From positions 1 to 22,459 of the IMG/VR virus record IMGVR_UViG_3300012954_000095: a DNA stretch of 22,459 nt; one strand, 5' to 3'. Below are positions 8,601 to 17,183 of the stretch, piece by piece (the first letter of the stretch is position 1; every line of letters begins with the position of its first letter). The notes beneath the pieces were generated by a model. The model was not told the origin of the DNA and made no database searches. It worked only from the letters and a program-made list of their open reading frames with translations. Both the position numbers and the translations under genes were made by a program. The stretch is from a virus.

Positions 8601-10988
8601 CTTTCCAAATTGAATATTAAAGCTTGATAAATTAAAACTACTTGAGGAAACAAATTCGTTTACAATTTCAGTTGATGATGATGAACCACTTGCGATTATA
8701 TCATCCAACATTTCATATCCAATAGAATCTGTTACATCTAAATTAAAGTTTGGTGTTAATGGTGTACAATGTTTAGAAAAATCTTCTGTTATTTCTACTA
8801 CATCAACCAATGGTACTGATTGTATTTTCGATACCCAAACCACATCATTCGTAGTAATATTTCTTGGAAGAGGTTCATATAGTTTTAATACAAGTGACTT
8901 TTCAACATTTCTATATTTTGTTTGATTTGTTTCTTCATCAGTATATTCTTCTGCAAATGTTAAATCATCAATACCCCAAGTCGAAATCAGTTTATTATTA
9001 CCATCTCCAATGTGTAAGTAATGAGAAAGTAAAGGTGAAGTATCTCTTATTAGTTTTTTTGAATCAATGTTATTTACAAATGCCTGTCTTAAATCAGCTA
9101 CTACATTTCCTCTTCGTAATTTTAAATCCCCTTTATCAAAAGTTATTGTGATATTTTCTTCTTTACCTTCTGTTAAAGAATCTCCCTCTTCATTAAAAGG
9201 TACAAAAATTAATTTAAATAAAACTATGTTTGCATCTGTATCTAAATTATTTCCTGCTACTCTTAGAACATCTTCTACATTAAAATCAGCTGAAGTTGAT
9301 GGAGAAAACTGTCCTAAAAATGTATCCTTACTTCTTTTTCCTACAAATACCCTTACATAATTTGTATTGATAGATTGCCAAGTTACTCTAAAAGGTACAT
9401 TATATTCTTGAAAATCAGCTCCTTTTATATTTTGTGGATAATTAATGTGTGTAATATCAGGACCAGGTAAATAATCTTTTTGAATTACATTTACTAATAT
9501 TTTTTTGTAATCACCACTACCACCTCTTTCTGAAACAGGTTGTAAATATATTGTGTAATTACCAACTCCATTTAAAAAATCAGATTGAGTTAAAATTAAT
9601 GAACCACTTCTTGATATTTTCTTTTTTGTTTTACCAAGTTGATAATATACTAAATCTGTATATGTTGTTTCATATCCTATCTTTAATGGTTCTTTACTGT
9701 TAATATTATATGTTATTGAATCAACCTCAGTTCTCAAATTTGGTTTTGTTGGAGGAGGCGTGATTTCTGCTCTTTTTGCAGATACTTTTATAGTTTGATT
9801 GTATGGAGATACAACAAATTTTGCATCAATGTTTGGTATTTTTTTAATAGGTTCACCACCTTTTTTATTACCTGTAAAATATTCATAACAAACATCATGA
9901 GTATATGAGGAAATACCTACACCAAAAAATTCAATAGTTGCTTTAGTTAAATTTTCACCACTTAATTGTAATTTACCTGAACTTGGTAATTTACCACTAT
10001 CACCCCAAGATGTAGTATATTGTATGATACCATCACCCGCTAAATCTGATTCAATATCAACTATGTATGGAATTGGTAATGGTGGTGGATTAATTGATTC
10101 TAAAGTAAATGATAAAGCTGCACTTGCCTTTGGTGATTTGTTATCATTACCAAGAATAGGAACTATTAACCCTTTTGTATCTAATTCAGAATCATATGGT
10201 TTTGCAATTGCAATCTTTTTTGATTGGAAACCTTTCTTTTGAATTATGAAAGTATAATATTCATAATTTATATTTCCAAGAATTAGTTCAGGTCTTTTTA
10301 TTGTTTTTGGTTTTACAGGTTGTGTATATCCAAGATATAAATTAGGTATTGCTGTATTTCCAAATCCACTTAATTGTAAAGGTGAAGTTCCAATATTTCT
10401 TATTTCAGGTGCACTATATGTACCATATGACTTTATTGCCTCACCACTTATATTAACACCAACATCAGTAAATCTAGCTTCTTCTAAGATTACATCTGCA
10501 TCTGGCAAAATATCTACAATAGGTTTTATTTCTTTAGTTATAGTTTGTTTTAAAGCAAAAATAGTATATTCTTCCTTTGCTCTACCATTTACATTTGAGA
10601 TAGAAATAGTTTTTGGAGTTAAAACTTCTTTAGCAGAAAGGACTAATGTATTCTTAAGTTGTTTGTCTACTCTCTCACCATTTAAAAGTATATCTCTAAA
10701 TGGTTCGTTAGCATTTAAACTTAGTTCTATAACTTTATCTTTAATAGGTTGAGTTGGTACGGCATATGAACAACTTCCATCATCAACTGTTGCAAGTGGA
10801 TTATAGTTCAAAGAAGTAGGGTCTGTACATCCTCTAATTATATTAACTGGTTTAGAACCTCCACCTCCGCCATTTCTAGGTGGCTCAAAAAGAACATCAT
10901 CTCTAACACCAAAGTTATCAGCACTACTGAATCCTCCTAGATTTAGGTCTGATTGTTGGTCAAAAAATATTTTTTCCTCTCGTGCCAT
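5658..10988 (-). CDS. Giant tail/baseplate protein with GCTDP motif, Ig-like repeats and LamG-like domain (1776 aa)
   Basis: This is the largest product here and almost certainly a virion tail or fibre-network protein. From N to C there is a Gly-rich linker (39-44) and a Cys-bounded GCTDPTSLNYNP...DDGSC motif (53-73). A long beta-rich region (about 80-620) follows, with Pro-rich spacers that suggest Ig-like repeats. Residues 840-890 are a charged helical stretch. A helical module at about 940-1090 contains NNLPYLNKHKGTKRALHAAM and YGVPNSLL. I associate such GTKRA...YGIP modules with tail-tip proteins of large phages. A LamG/concanavalin-like fold (about 1095-1275) ends in VGSVDEFRLWRTPLS, a typical carbohydrate-binding signature. 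LVPARAKVSSGLLIEP is at 1466-1480, followed by a polar, repetitive tail. The ATG at 10988 has AAGGA and is 1 bp after the previous stop. It may carry host-binding sites; the named family is uncertain. Confidence 0.8.
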   Translation of the reverse strand: MAREEKIFFDQQSDLNLGGFSSADNFGVRDDVLFEPPRNGGGGGSKPVNIIRGCTDPTSLNYNPLATVDDGSCSYAVPTQPIKDKVIELSLNANEPFRDILLNGERVDKQLKNTLVLSAKEVLTPKTISISNVNGRAKEEYTIFALKQTITKEIKPIVDILPDADVILEEARFTDVGVNISGEAIKSYGTYSAPEIRNIGTSPLQLSGFGNTAIPNLYLGYTQPVKPKTIKRPELILGNINYEYYTFIIQKKGFQSKKIAIAKPYDSELDTKGLIVPILGNDNKSPKASAALSFTLESINPPPLPIPYIVDIESDLAGDGIIQYTTSWGDSGKLPSSGKLQLSGENLTKATIEFFGVGISSYTHDVCYEYFTGNKKGGEPIKKIPNIDAKFVVSPYNQTIKVSAKRAEITPPPTKPNLRTEVDSITYNINSKEPLKIGYETTYTDLVYYQLGKTKKKISRSGSLILTQSDFLNGVGNYTIYLQPVSERGGSGDYKKILVNVIQKDYLPGPDITHINYPQNIKGADFQEYNVPFRVTWQSINTNYVRVFVGKRSKDTFLGQFSPSTSADFNVEDVLRVAGNNLDTDANIVLFKLIFVPFNEEGDSLTEGKEENITITFDKGDLKLRRGNVVADLRQAFVNNIDSKKLIRDTSPLLSHYLHIGDGNNKLISTWGIDDLTFAEEYTDEETNQTKYRNVEKSLVLKLYEPLPRNITTNDVVWVSKIQSVPLVDVVEITEDFSKHCTPLTPNFNLDVTDSIGYEMLDDIIASGSSSSTEIVNEFVSSSSFNLSSFNIQFGKRKEKLFEEYSGSANLVLPYGDEVYNWEEFVKYSSAEERSENFFYKVKLIESYNSKIDEIDTKVSTVSLSNQKTKLQKQINDVKKGFDSFEKYLYNETGSLTYPGAGLNELSASNDLSVSGWYESIVSSSQYYDSHNPSRLSFNLPEYIKLDDKNDEFTLFFDMIGQHFDILHTHIKGISRSKKLEHKYDVGLKDDLVYHLLESFGFNADSGAESQLLWEYAFGYWNKEKETRGDGSQKSVLTPKDRQHQIWRRLLNNLPYLNKHKGTKRALHAAMSCYGVPNSLLTIMEFGGPKDPTQTGTTQFTFEDRTAAIELVSGSSIIVPWKQYDSGLSNDWPNSIEIRLNTENRQDHQILSGSNLSLDILKDTGSLAKVQLTVGPDSASTETIPLFNDEYTHIVVNRTSGSTDTFEVFVKEGFQGRIRSETSSSLTATTKAWTSGSELHLGKTFVGSVDEFRLWRTPLSQSRIENHTLMPEAIDGNHISASTHDLFFRNDFEYPKNRHSSGDTAIKNVAVTSTYSAFSTASNFDNNTTYPYQYIPYDRDVTANVPSTGFNFANKVRFETQTKLIDLSYRQRATKKSFDQSPVDSNRLGLFFSPIKEINLDIVKSLGDFNIDNYIGNPADEYSDEYTDLKTLRNYYFSRYTLNLHEYIQLVRYIDKSLFKTLESLVPARAKVSSGLLIEPHVLERSKTKWTKPSGTLSSLTSSIDVEQDVNVISTNPQYNALLTASQEITLEGDNPQYSGIVDAESNTVLTGTKSDFAGTITNTDNTTLEGTITRNSGSDMGGISIRVDAQVTGSVQGQFESTQYQSVGMEPDSLSVAGFGLYGKDGTVLRTRLFNNNIVKDRVKVFLLKQSFTEDIPKNINPNDSSLGREVETVTKFRHKVSILPWTGSNGLESSTPSGGDIVTVTPLDGYFPTHYRNTTDLTTGLENSFFNGSKQTQSTTLDGGAPVQTFTTNPNTLRVSDAGRGSGEPILEVD
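10770..10832 (-). repeat. GCTDP...DDGSC motif copy in the 1776-aa protein
   Basis: This encodes a 21-residue Cys-bounded unit (residues 53-73). It is almost identical at protein level to the second copy in the neighbouring 628-aa protein, while the DNA differs at several third positions. It follows a poly-Gly linker, so it probably folds as a small disulphide- or metal-stabilised knob. Confidence 0.8.
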
Positions 10989-10989
10989 A

Positions 10990-12876
10990 TTAATAATTAT
11001 TCCTTATTTGTATTGGTTGTTGTACTACCTCAAGTGGATTATCATTTGGTGTTGGAATACCACTTCCCATATTTTCTTCAACTGTGAAATCAGGTCTTTG
11101 GAAACCTCCACCACCTCCACCACCAGAACCAGCCGTACTGCTAGTTGAAGTTGGAGCTTGTGTTACCATTCCCTCACCACAAGGTTCTCCTTTTATAACT
11201 TGAATACCAGGCATTTCTGATACACTTCCTTCTTGTGCACACACTAGAATAGAGCCTCCAATTTCTATTTCAAGTGATGTAACTGTATTACCTAATTCAT
11301 CTTTATAAGATACTGATATATTTTGTCCTTTAAATCCTAAAATACCTGCACCACTATCTTCAAAATTATAAGTTGATGTAAATGTATTTCCTCTTTTGTT
11401 TTCTCCAAATATATTATTTTCAAAGAAATCAAAATCATTATATCCTCTATCATAGTTTGGAGTTCTATAATTTCTTGTAGATGATTGATTTATAATTCTA
11501 TAAAAATATGTAGCTTTTTTTGCTGTTAATTTAGGTACTTCTCGAATATCTCCATTAAATGTAACTTTACCAATTTGATGGACTACTGTGAATGAATCAA
11601 ATTCAACTCCACTTTTCATCTGGCCTTGTCCATTTTTATCTGTATATTTTATTTCACCTGTTGCAGACCAAACATAATATTTCTTTTTTACAATACTTAC
11701 TTCTTCAGCATATTCACAACTTCCATCATCAACTGTTGCTAATGGATTGTAATTAAGTGAAGTTGGGTCTGTACATCCTTTTACTATTATATCTTCTTCC
11801 TCGTATAAACAACTACCATCATCTTCTTTAGCCAAAGGATTGTAGTTTTTTGAGTTAGGGTCTGTACATCCTCTGATTATTCCACTAATACTATCTGGTA
11901 TTGAACTTTCATATACCGAAGTAGATGTTGTGGTTTTTAAAATATCTTTTACTTTATCTAAGGTAATTTGTTCTTCTTTTGATAAAATGTTATCTTTAAT
12001 AATATCTCTTTTAAATAAAAATTTATCTATAATGTTTATTAAAGAAGTTTCTAAATCAGATTGTAATTCTTTTAACGAAAGCTCAATACACTCTTGTTTA
12101 TTACCAAGAGGTTTACCATAATTTAAATTATTAATATCCCACCCATATCCATCAACATAATATTTTATAGATTCAATCCATTTATCTTTAATTTTAAGTA
12201 AGAATGATTCAAAATCACTTATTTTAAATTCTTTTTTAATTAAGTGAATATATTGCTTACCTGCCTCTTCAGTTCCTTTTCTAAAGGTGATAAACTCCTT
12301 TATCTTTTCTAAGTTAATACTATCAACATATTCTCTAATATTGTAGATTATATCATCTCTAAATTCTTTTTTATCTGTAAAAACTGAATATCTTTTTTCT
12401 AAATCTTTATCTACTGCTTTATTTTTTAAAGGAAGGATTCTTACTTCTGTACGAGAGGGTGATATTTCATGTATCCATGTTTTATCCAATCCTACTTCAG
12501 AACCAACTCTTCTATTTAAAAATGTAACTTGAGTTTTAAAAATACCATTGTTATATCCTGAATCTAATATAAGTTGTTGTAAATCAACAACATAATCTTC
12601 AGAATCATTCATTTTGTTTGTGTAAGGATTTTTTGGTAAATTTAAAAAGTATTTTTTGTAATCTTCATCTTCAGTTGAAATATATCTAACTAATTTTCCT
12701 TCTTCACCTTGGGGCAATTGATTATCATTTGAATCATAAAGAATGAACTCAATCATATCATTACAACCCAATCCATAGTTTGATTTAGTTAGCTCTTGTT
12801 CGAATATCTTTCTATCCTCAGATTCAACTAAATAACCTTTTCGGTCTACTATTTCTTTAAACTCTTTAATTGCCAT
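10990..12876 (-). CDS. Baseplate/tail structural protein with two GCTDP motifs (628 aa)
   Basis: No named family is recognised for the whole protein. Residues 1-150 look like a folded domain rich in beta strands (NYGLGCNDMIEFILYDSNDN, then WIHEISPSRTEVRILPL). I associate this with uncharacterised baseplate-region proteins of T4-like phages. Residues 155-310 are strongly helical and charged. Two Cys-bounded 21-residue units follow (336-356 and 367-387), separated by an acidic spacer. A beta-rich domain follows at about 400-550. The C-terminus holds a run of seven glycines and polar low-complexity sequence. The ATG at 12876 has AAAGG upstream and is 1 bp after the previous stop; the next gene follows after 1 bp. 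Sharing the GCTDP unit with the 1776-aa neighbour suggests both sit in the same extracellular part of the virion, possibly the baseplate rim or fibre base. Confidence 0.7.
   Translation of the reverse strand: MAIKEFKEIVDRKGYLVESEDRKIFEQELTKSNYGLGCNDMIEFILYDSNDNQLPQGEEGKLVRYISTEDEDYKKYFLNLPKNPYTNKMNDSEDYVVDLQQLILDSGYNNGIFKTQVTFLNRRVGSEVGLDKTWIHEISPSRTEVRILPLKNKAVDKDLEKRYSVFTDKKEFRDDIIYNIREYVDSINLEKIKEFITFRKGTEEAGKQYIHLIKKEFKISDFESFLLKIKDKWIESIKYYVDGYGWDINNLNYGKPLGNKQECIELSLKELQSDLETSLINIIDKFLFKRDIIKDNILSKEEQITLDKVKDILKTTTSTSVYESSIPDSISGIIRGCTDPNSKNYNPLAKEDDGSCLYEEEDIIVKGCTDPTSLNYNPLATVDDGSCEYAEEVSIVKKKYYVWSATGEIKYTDKNGQGQMKSGVEFDSFTVVHQIGKVTFNGDIREVPKLTAKKATYFYRIINQSSTRNYRTPNYDRGYNDFDFFENNIFGENKRGNTFTSTYNFEDSGAGILGFKGQNISVSYKDELGNTVTSLEIEIGGSILVCAQEGSVSEMPGIQVIKGEPCGEGMVTQAPTSTSSTAGSGGGGGGGFQRPDFTVEENMGSGIPTPNDNPLEVVQQPIQIRNNY
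11716..11778 (-). repeat. GCTDP...DDGSC motif copy 2 in the 628-aa protein
   Basis: This encodes residues 367-387. It shares GCTDPTSLNYNPLATVDDGSC-type sequence with the copy in the 1776-aa protein, differing mainly outside the motif. The closest relative is in the other gene, not the adjacent copy, which points to recent exchange between genes. Confidence 0.8.
11809..11871 (-). repeat. GCTDP...DDGSC motif copy 1 in the 628-aa protein
   Basis: This encodes residues 336-356 and is the more diverged copy (GCTDPNSKNYNPLAKEDDGSC pattern). It keeps both cysteines, the NYNPLA core and the DDGS turn. It lies 31 bp upstream, in the sense direction, of copy 2. Confidence 0.8.
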
Positions 12877-12877
12877 T

Positions 12878-14086
12878 TTAATTTGCCTTTATATATCTTT
12901 GATAAAGTTTATCTCCACCATATAAATCATAAACCATATAAGAGAAATATTTACCCACCCATTGAGTAAACTGTCCTCTTAAATTATTTTTTGGTAATAC
13001 ACCTAAATCATATGCCATCCATTCTGTCCATGGTTTACATAAGAAATATATTATTGGAGTGTACTGAGGTTTTCTTCTCATAAACTCCACAACTTTTCTT
13101 GCCCACATCTGATATCCAATTACCAACTTAGGGTCTGTAATGAATCTTTTATCACCCCATCTTTCATCTGCATCCCATATGTGTTCTGGTAAATAACCTT
13201 GATGATATAGTTCATTACAAATAATTTTTTTCTTCTTAGAGTTTGCTGCATTTGCTGCTGTTGCCTGAGCAGCTTTAACTTGTTGATTTGCTTGTGCTAT
13301 TTGTTGTTCAAATATTTGTGCATTTGTTTCGATTGTTTGTTGTAATGTTTCATTCGCAGCTTGTAATGATTTTACAATTTCTTTTTCTGAATCTAACTGA
13401 GATTGTAGTGTTTCTTTTTGTGCCTCTAATCCTCTTGATTGTGCAGTTAATGAAACTCTTTCTATACCCTCTCTAGTACCTTTGATTACTGCGTTTTGGA
13501 AATCTAAAGATAACTCTCCAAACTTTGTAGTAAGTTTTCTAAATTCTTCCTCTTGAAAACTTATTTGTTCTTGAAGTGTTAGAATTTGTGCATTTAAAAC
13601 CTCAACACTACCTTCTAGTGTTTCTACATTTGATAATAAATTATCCCTTTCATTAGTAACATCTTGAAGTTGCTGATTTAAATCTTTTATTTCATCTAAC
13701 TTCTTTTGATATTTTTCATATAGTATGTATCTTGGTTTCTGAGGTTTTCTTTTCTTTACTAATTCATCAACTTCTACATCAACCGCTTTTACTAACTCCT
13801 CTTCATTATATTTTGGTTTAACTAAGTTTATATCAGCTTCACCAGAAAATGTTTCTTGATTTGGGTTTATTTCATCATCTCTATATACTAAATCTTCTTT
13901 TAGTTTATCTTTTACTAACTTTCCTTTTATTCTTTCTTCACCAAATGGTTTTGCAAGTTTTGGTGACGGCTTTACTTCTTTGCCATCTTTTTTACGCACA
14001 ACGATTTTCTTAGATTCTTCTCTACGAATCCCTTTATCGCCTTTTTTGACTAACTCGTCTATTCTAAATTTATCTTTTAACGCCAT
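12878..14086 (-). CDS. Coiled-coil structural protein with Trp-rich C-terminal domain (402 aa)
   Basis: Three parts are visible. Residues 1-120 are Lys/Glu-rich and probably disordered. Residues about 123-280 form a long heptad-like coiled coil rich in Gln, Leu and Glu, ending in an Ala/Gln-rich stretch and KKKK (284-287). Residues 290-402 form a compact domain rich in Trp, Tyr and Met (CNELYHQGYLP, GYQMWARKVVEFMRRK, CKPWTEWMAYD). A similar domain occurs, as far as I recall, in uncharacterised phage and bacterial proteins, with no function I can name. The protein is likely an elongated oligomer in the tail or baseplate region. The ATG at 14086 follows TAGAGAAG and is 1 bp from the preceding stop, with the 628-aa gene 1 bp downstream. 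No signal peptide or clear membrane segment is seen. Function is unproven. Confidence 0.65.
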   Translation of the reverse strand: MALKDKFRIDELVKKGDKGIRREESKKIVVRKKDGKEVKPSPKLAKPFGEERIKGKLVKDKLKEDLVYRDDEINPNQETFSGEADINLVKPKYNEEELVKAVDVEVDELVKKRKPQKPRYILYEKYQKKLDEIKDLNQQLQDVTNERDNLLSNVETLEGSVEVLNAQILTLQEQISFQEEEFRKLTTKFGELSLDFQNAVIKGTREGIERVSLTAQSRGLEAQKETLQSQLDSEKEIVKSLQAANETLQQTIETNAQIFEQQIAQANQQVKAAQATAANAANSKKKKIICNELYHQGYLPEHIWDADERWGDKRFITDPKLVIGYQMWARKVVEFMRRKPQYTPIIYFLCKPWTEWMAYDLGVLPKNNLRGQFTQWVGKYFSYMVYDLYGGDKLYQRYIKAN

Positions 14087-14087
14087 T

Positions 14088-15149
14088 TTACTTCTCTACG
14101 GTGAAAGTTAAATCCTTATCAGCAAAGTATTCAATTACACCACTTCTATCTACTTTTATTTCTATATAGTAATCTCTGTTATATTCAAAGTTACTCAAAT
14201 TTAATTTAAAATAATTACCATTAGCATCACAACTTACTTTTGTATAGTTGTCATTAAATGGAACCACCACTTCATCTGTTACTATATCCTTAATCTGATA
14301 GTAAGTAGTTGATGGTAAATAATATACATCTGTATAAGCATATCGGTTGGCGTAAGTTTTTAGAGGATATTTTTCTCTTCCAAAAACTCTGATTTCAGGT
14401 TTACTTCCTCGTTTATATCTTACTTTTAATCTCTTGAATGTAATATGAATATCATCGGCTGTTAATGCTTCAAGAGAACCAGTAGAGAAAGAAGAATCAT
14501 CCCAACCAATTCTTAACTTCGGTTGGTATATAGTGTTTGTTTCTTTTCCAAAAAACTTTAATTGACCGTAATCTATTGTGTTGTTTTCAAATGAAGATGT
14601 ATGTTTAAGTATCCAACCTTCATTTGGTATAGAACCACTAATCCATGAATTAAGTGGAGTCAAAACATTCATATCTAAATCAGTTGTTTGATATGAAAAA
14701 GATTGTGAAGATGCTGAACCTGTGTACCAAGTTCCACCCTTACCATTGAACGAACCAGTTGTACCATTTGCAAATCCATTACCTAACCAGTTAGTTGATG
14801 TGTTTCTTTTTTCCCAAGAACAACCATCAGTAGATATATCATCAAATCTTGTTCCTATACCCACTTCCCATGATTGAGATACAGGATATGCATAGATTGT
14901 ATAGTCAGTTGGTATTTCTGATGCTTCACATTCTCGTAAAACTAAGTGAGCAGAACTCATTGTTACCTCACCACTTGCAATTGATTGAGATAAAGGAGTT
15001 GTATCAAATTTAATTAAACTTCTAGCAATATCTTTTAAATTACCATAATAAGTTTTAGATATCTCTAATATTTCATCCCTACCAGTATTTTGGGTTGGTT
15101 GTTGTAAGTAGATACTTGAATCTTTAGATGCTGTTACGAAATAATACAT
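14088..15149 (-). CDS. DNRLRE-like phage structural protein next to gp6 (353 aa)
   Basis: The N-terminal 200 residues look like a DNRLRE-type beta-sandwich. They begin with ASKDSSIY, then NTGRDEILEI, a conserved ARSLIKFD strand, SSAHLVLRECEASEIPTDY and YPVSQSWEVGIG with the typical Trp. In bacterial surface proteins this fold is found in large adhesins; here it is probably virion surface material. The C-terminal part (about 230-353) is beta-rich with FTFTVEK-like end strands. The start is an ATG at 15149 overlapping the gp6-like stop by one base (TAATG), with a strong GGGAGGG ribosome binding site upstream, so it is coupled to gp6. T4 places gp7 and gp8 after gp6, but I see no clear similarity to them. 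It may be a baseplate wedge accessory or fibre-attachment protein. Confidence 0.65.
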   Translation of the reverse strand: MYYFVTASKDSSIYLQQPTQNTGRDEILEISKTYYGNLKDIARSLIKFDTTPLSQSIASGEVTMSSAHLVLRECEASEIPTDYTIYAYPVSQSWEVGIGTRFDDISTDGCSWEKRNTSTNWLGNGFANGTTGSFNGKGGTWYTGSASSQSFSYQTTDLDMNVLTPLNSWISGSIPNEGWILKHTSSFENNTIDYGQLKFFGKETNTIYQPKLRIGWDDSSFSTGSLEALTADDIHITFKRLKVRYKRGSKPEIRVFGREKYPLKTYANRYAYTDVYYLPSTTYYQIKDIVTDEVVVPFNDNYTKVSCDANGNYFKLNLSNFEYNRDYYIEIKVDRSGVIEYFADKDLTFTVEK

Positions 15150-17182
15150 TATACAACCCTCCCTCTTATATCTTTATTTGGAAACTTAACTTCAAATATT
15201 GATGGGTCTAAAGAAGGATATACCATCTTTCCTTTTGTTGCATCTAATATGTTATATGAGTGTTCTGAATAGTTTCCTAAACATTTGTTAGTAATTTCAC
15301 ATTTTGGTACTGATTGAACTCCTTCCACACCTGCTATTAATAATTCAATTTCAGATATGTTTATTGGCATATTAAATGTCCAATTACTAATATCAAAATA
15401 TTCTTTCAATTCGTTAATACATTTAGTAAGTACTTCTCTCTTTGTATAACCACCGTAAACTCTAATTTCAAAATCTAATCCAATATTAATAATGTAACCA
15501 TCAATAAAGTTAACACCATCTGTTAACATTCTATACTCACCTAAATATGTTTTTAAGTTTTCTTTTACTGCTCTGTTAAGAGTTTGTAGTTTTCTATTAG
15601 TATCATATCCAAGTAAATACAAATTAATTGCAAATGGATTATTTTTTTCATTTTGATTTGATTTTTTACTTGCTAAAAAGTTTCTTAATTCATCTTTTAT
15701 TTGTTGTTCTGTGAGTTTCTTTTCTCCTAGGGTTTGTACTAGTCCTGCAAATTCTTCTAGTGAATTAGGATTGTTAAGGATAGAAGAAGGAGAGTTATTA
15801 TCTAACTCACCATCTGGTGCACAGAATGCTTTAGCAACTCCACCAAATTTTGCTGGAAGTGATAGTGCTCTTACTTGATAATCTTTTCTTGTTACCGCTC
15901 TGTTTTGTGAACCAAAGTTTGCTAATGCATTTTCTCTGATTTCATCTATTGTTTCTTCCCCTCTACCACCTGTTGCTGGTGATTCATTATCACATGCAAT
16001 AGATGCTTTACCTTGATTATACAATCTTAATTCACTTGGAGTAAATATTGTTGTATCTTCATCATATTCTATTCTTTGTATAGATGTAAGTTCACCTTTA
16101 GCAACATTAGATTCTACACCACCACCAACTAAATACTGTATTGTGAATGTTCCACTTGGTGCCTGACCATAAGATTTTGTTTTCAAAAAGTTTGATGGGT
16201 CAAATGATGCTCCTAATTTATCAATAGAATTATTTAATCCTAATCCTACATTTTTAAAGTTTGGTATTAATGTTTCATCATCACTTGCAGTTCCACCACC
16301 AAAAACGAGTGAGGTAGTATTATCATCATTAACTTGTGTTGTAAATCTTCTTGATGTTTTTAGTGTCTTTAATATTCTTGGAACAGTATCTCCAAATTGT
16401 GAAAGGTCTTTATCATATTGTTCTGTTGTAGGGTAATCAATATAAACCAATTCTTGTGCTAGATATGGAACACCATACCATTTATTACCATTTGAATCTC
16501 TTACATCTACAATATCAACTACATTAGTATCTCCTATATTAATTTTAGAAAAAGAAGTATTTCCATTGAAAGTTTCAGAAAATTCTTTTAATTCTGCAGA
16601 TATTGCTTTAATTTTTTTCTTCACAAGATACTGAAGTGGTTTTGTGTTATCATTAGGGTCATATGCCCATACTGAAATTTCTCTATCGTTTTCATCGTTA
16701 AAATCTAATAGTTCACTTGTTCTAAATCTTGTATTTGATTTTGAAGATTGAATAATCATTCCTTCTTTTACTCTAAGGTAAAATCTTGAATCTGGTTCAT
16801 AGTTAGTACCTGATTTACTATTTGAGTTGTATATTGATGGAACGAGTTGATAAACTGATATCTCTGCTACCGCTGGTGAAGTTACTTTGGGTTGGTATCC
16901 TAAATACTTTGCAAGGGCTATAACATTTGCCTTATCTTCAGCATATAACATTAAGGATTCTTTTAACGAATCATCAGTATAGTAAGAAAGAATATCTCCT
17001 ACATATGATGCCATTTCTATAAACATCATACCTGGTGAGGATTCGTTGAAATCGGAGTATGTTTTTGGGAAATATGTTTTAGCGTACTCAATTAGATTTT
17101 GTCTAAACTGTGCAAAATCTTTATTAAGATATTTTATATCTCTTCCTTTGTTACTTTTAAATGTTGCTGAATTTAATGCCAT
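15149..17182 (-). CDS. gp6-like baseplate wedge protein (Baseplate J-like)
   Basis: This 677-aa protein matches the T4 gp6 family, similar in length to T4 gp6. It forms the inner ring of the contractile-tail baseplate, and gp6 dimers hold the six wedges together. Evidence includes the N-terminal KYLNKDFAQFRQNLIEYAKT segment and FNESSPGMMFIEMASYVGD (45-63), a conserved start of the family. The J-like core at 401-450 reads SPATGGRGEETIDEIRENA, then QNRAVTRKDY and FGGVAKAF. This GG...R.A...NRAVT..DY pattern is typical of baseplate J/gp6 proteins. The ATG at 17182 follows AAGGAAC and is 1 bp after the gp25-like stop, the classical gp25-gp6 pairing. No oddities are seen. The family call is firm. 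Confidence 0.92.
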   Translation of the reverse strand: MALNSATFKSNKGRDIKYLNKDFAQFRQNLIEYAKTYFPKTYSDFNESSPGMMFIEMASYVGDILSYYTDDSLKESLMLYAEDKANVIALAKYLGYQPKVTSPAVAEISVYQLVPSIYNSNSKSGTNYEPDSRFYLRVKEGMIIQSSKSNTRFRTSELLDFNDENDREISVWAYDPNDNTKPLQYLVKKKIKAISAELKEFSETFNGNTSFSKINIGDTNVVDIVDVRDSNGNKWYGVPYLAQELVYIDYPTTEQYDKDLSQFGDTVPRILKTLKTSRRFTTQVNDDNTTSLVFGGGTASDDETLIPNFKNVGLGLNNSIDKLGASFDPSNFLKTKSYGQAPSGTFTIQYLVGGGVESNVAKGELTSIQRIEYDEDTTIFTPSELRLYNQGKASIACDNESPATGGRGEETIDEIRENALANFGSQNRAVTRKDYQVRALSLPAKFGGVAKAFCAPDGELDNNSPSSILNNPNSLEEFAGLVQTLGEKKLTEQQIKDELRNFLASKKSNQNEKNNPFAINLYLLGYDTNRKLQTLNRAVKENLKTYLGEYRMLTDGVNFIDGYIINIGLDFEIRVYGGYTKREVLTKCINELKEYFDISNWTFNMPINISEIELLIAGVEGVQSVPKCEITNKCLGNYSEHSYNILDATKGKMVYPSLDPSIFEVKFPNKDIRGRVV

Positions 17183-17183
17183 C

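Noticed and set aside
7297-9360. Plus-strand open frames of 82-97 codons opposite the 1776-aa gene
   Set aside because: They lie wholly antisense to a convincing tail gene, lack ribosome binding sites and domain motifs, and have compositions expected of reverse reading of Ser/Thr-rich codons.
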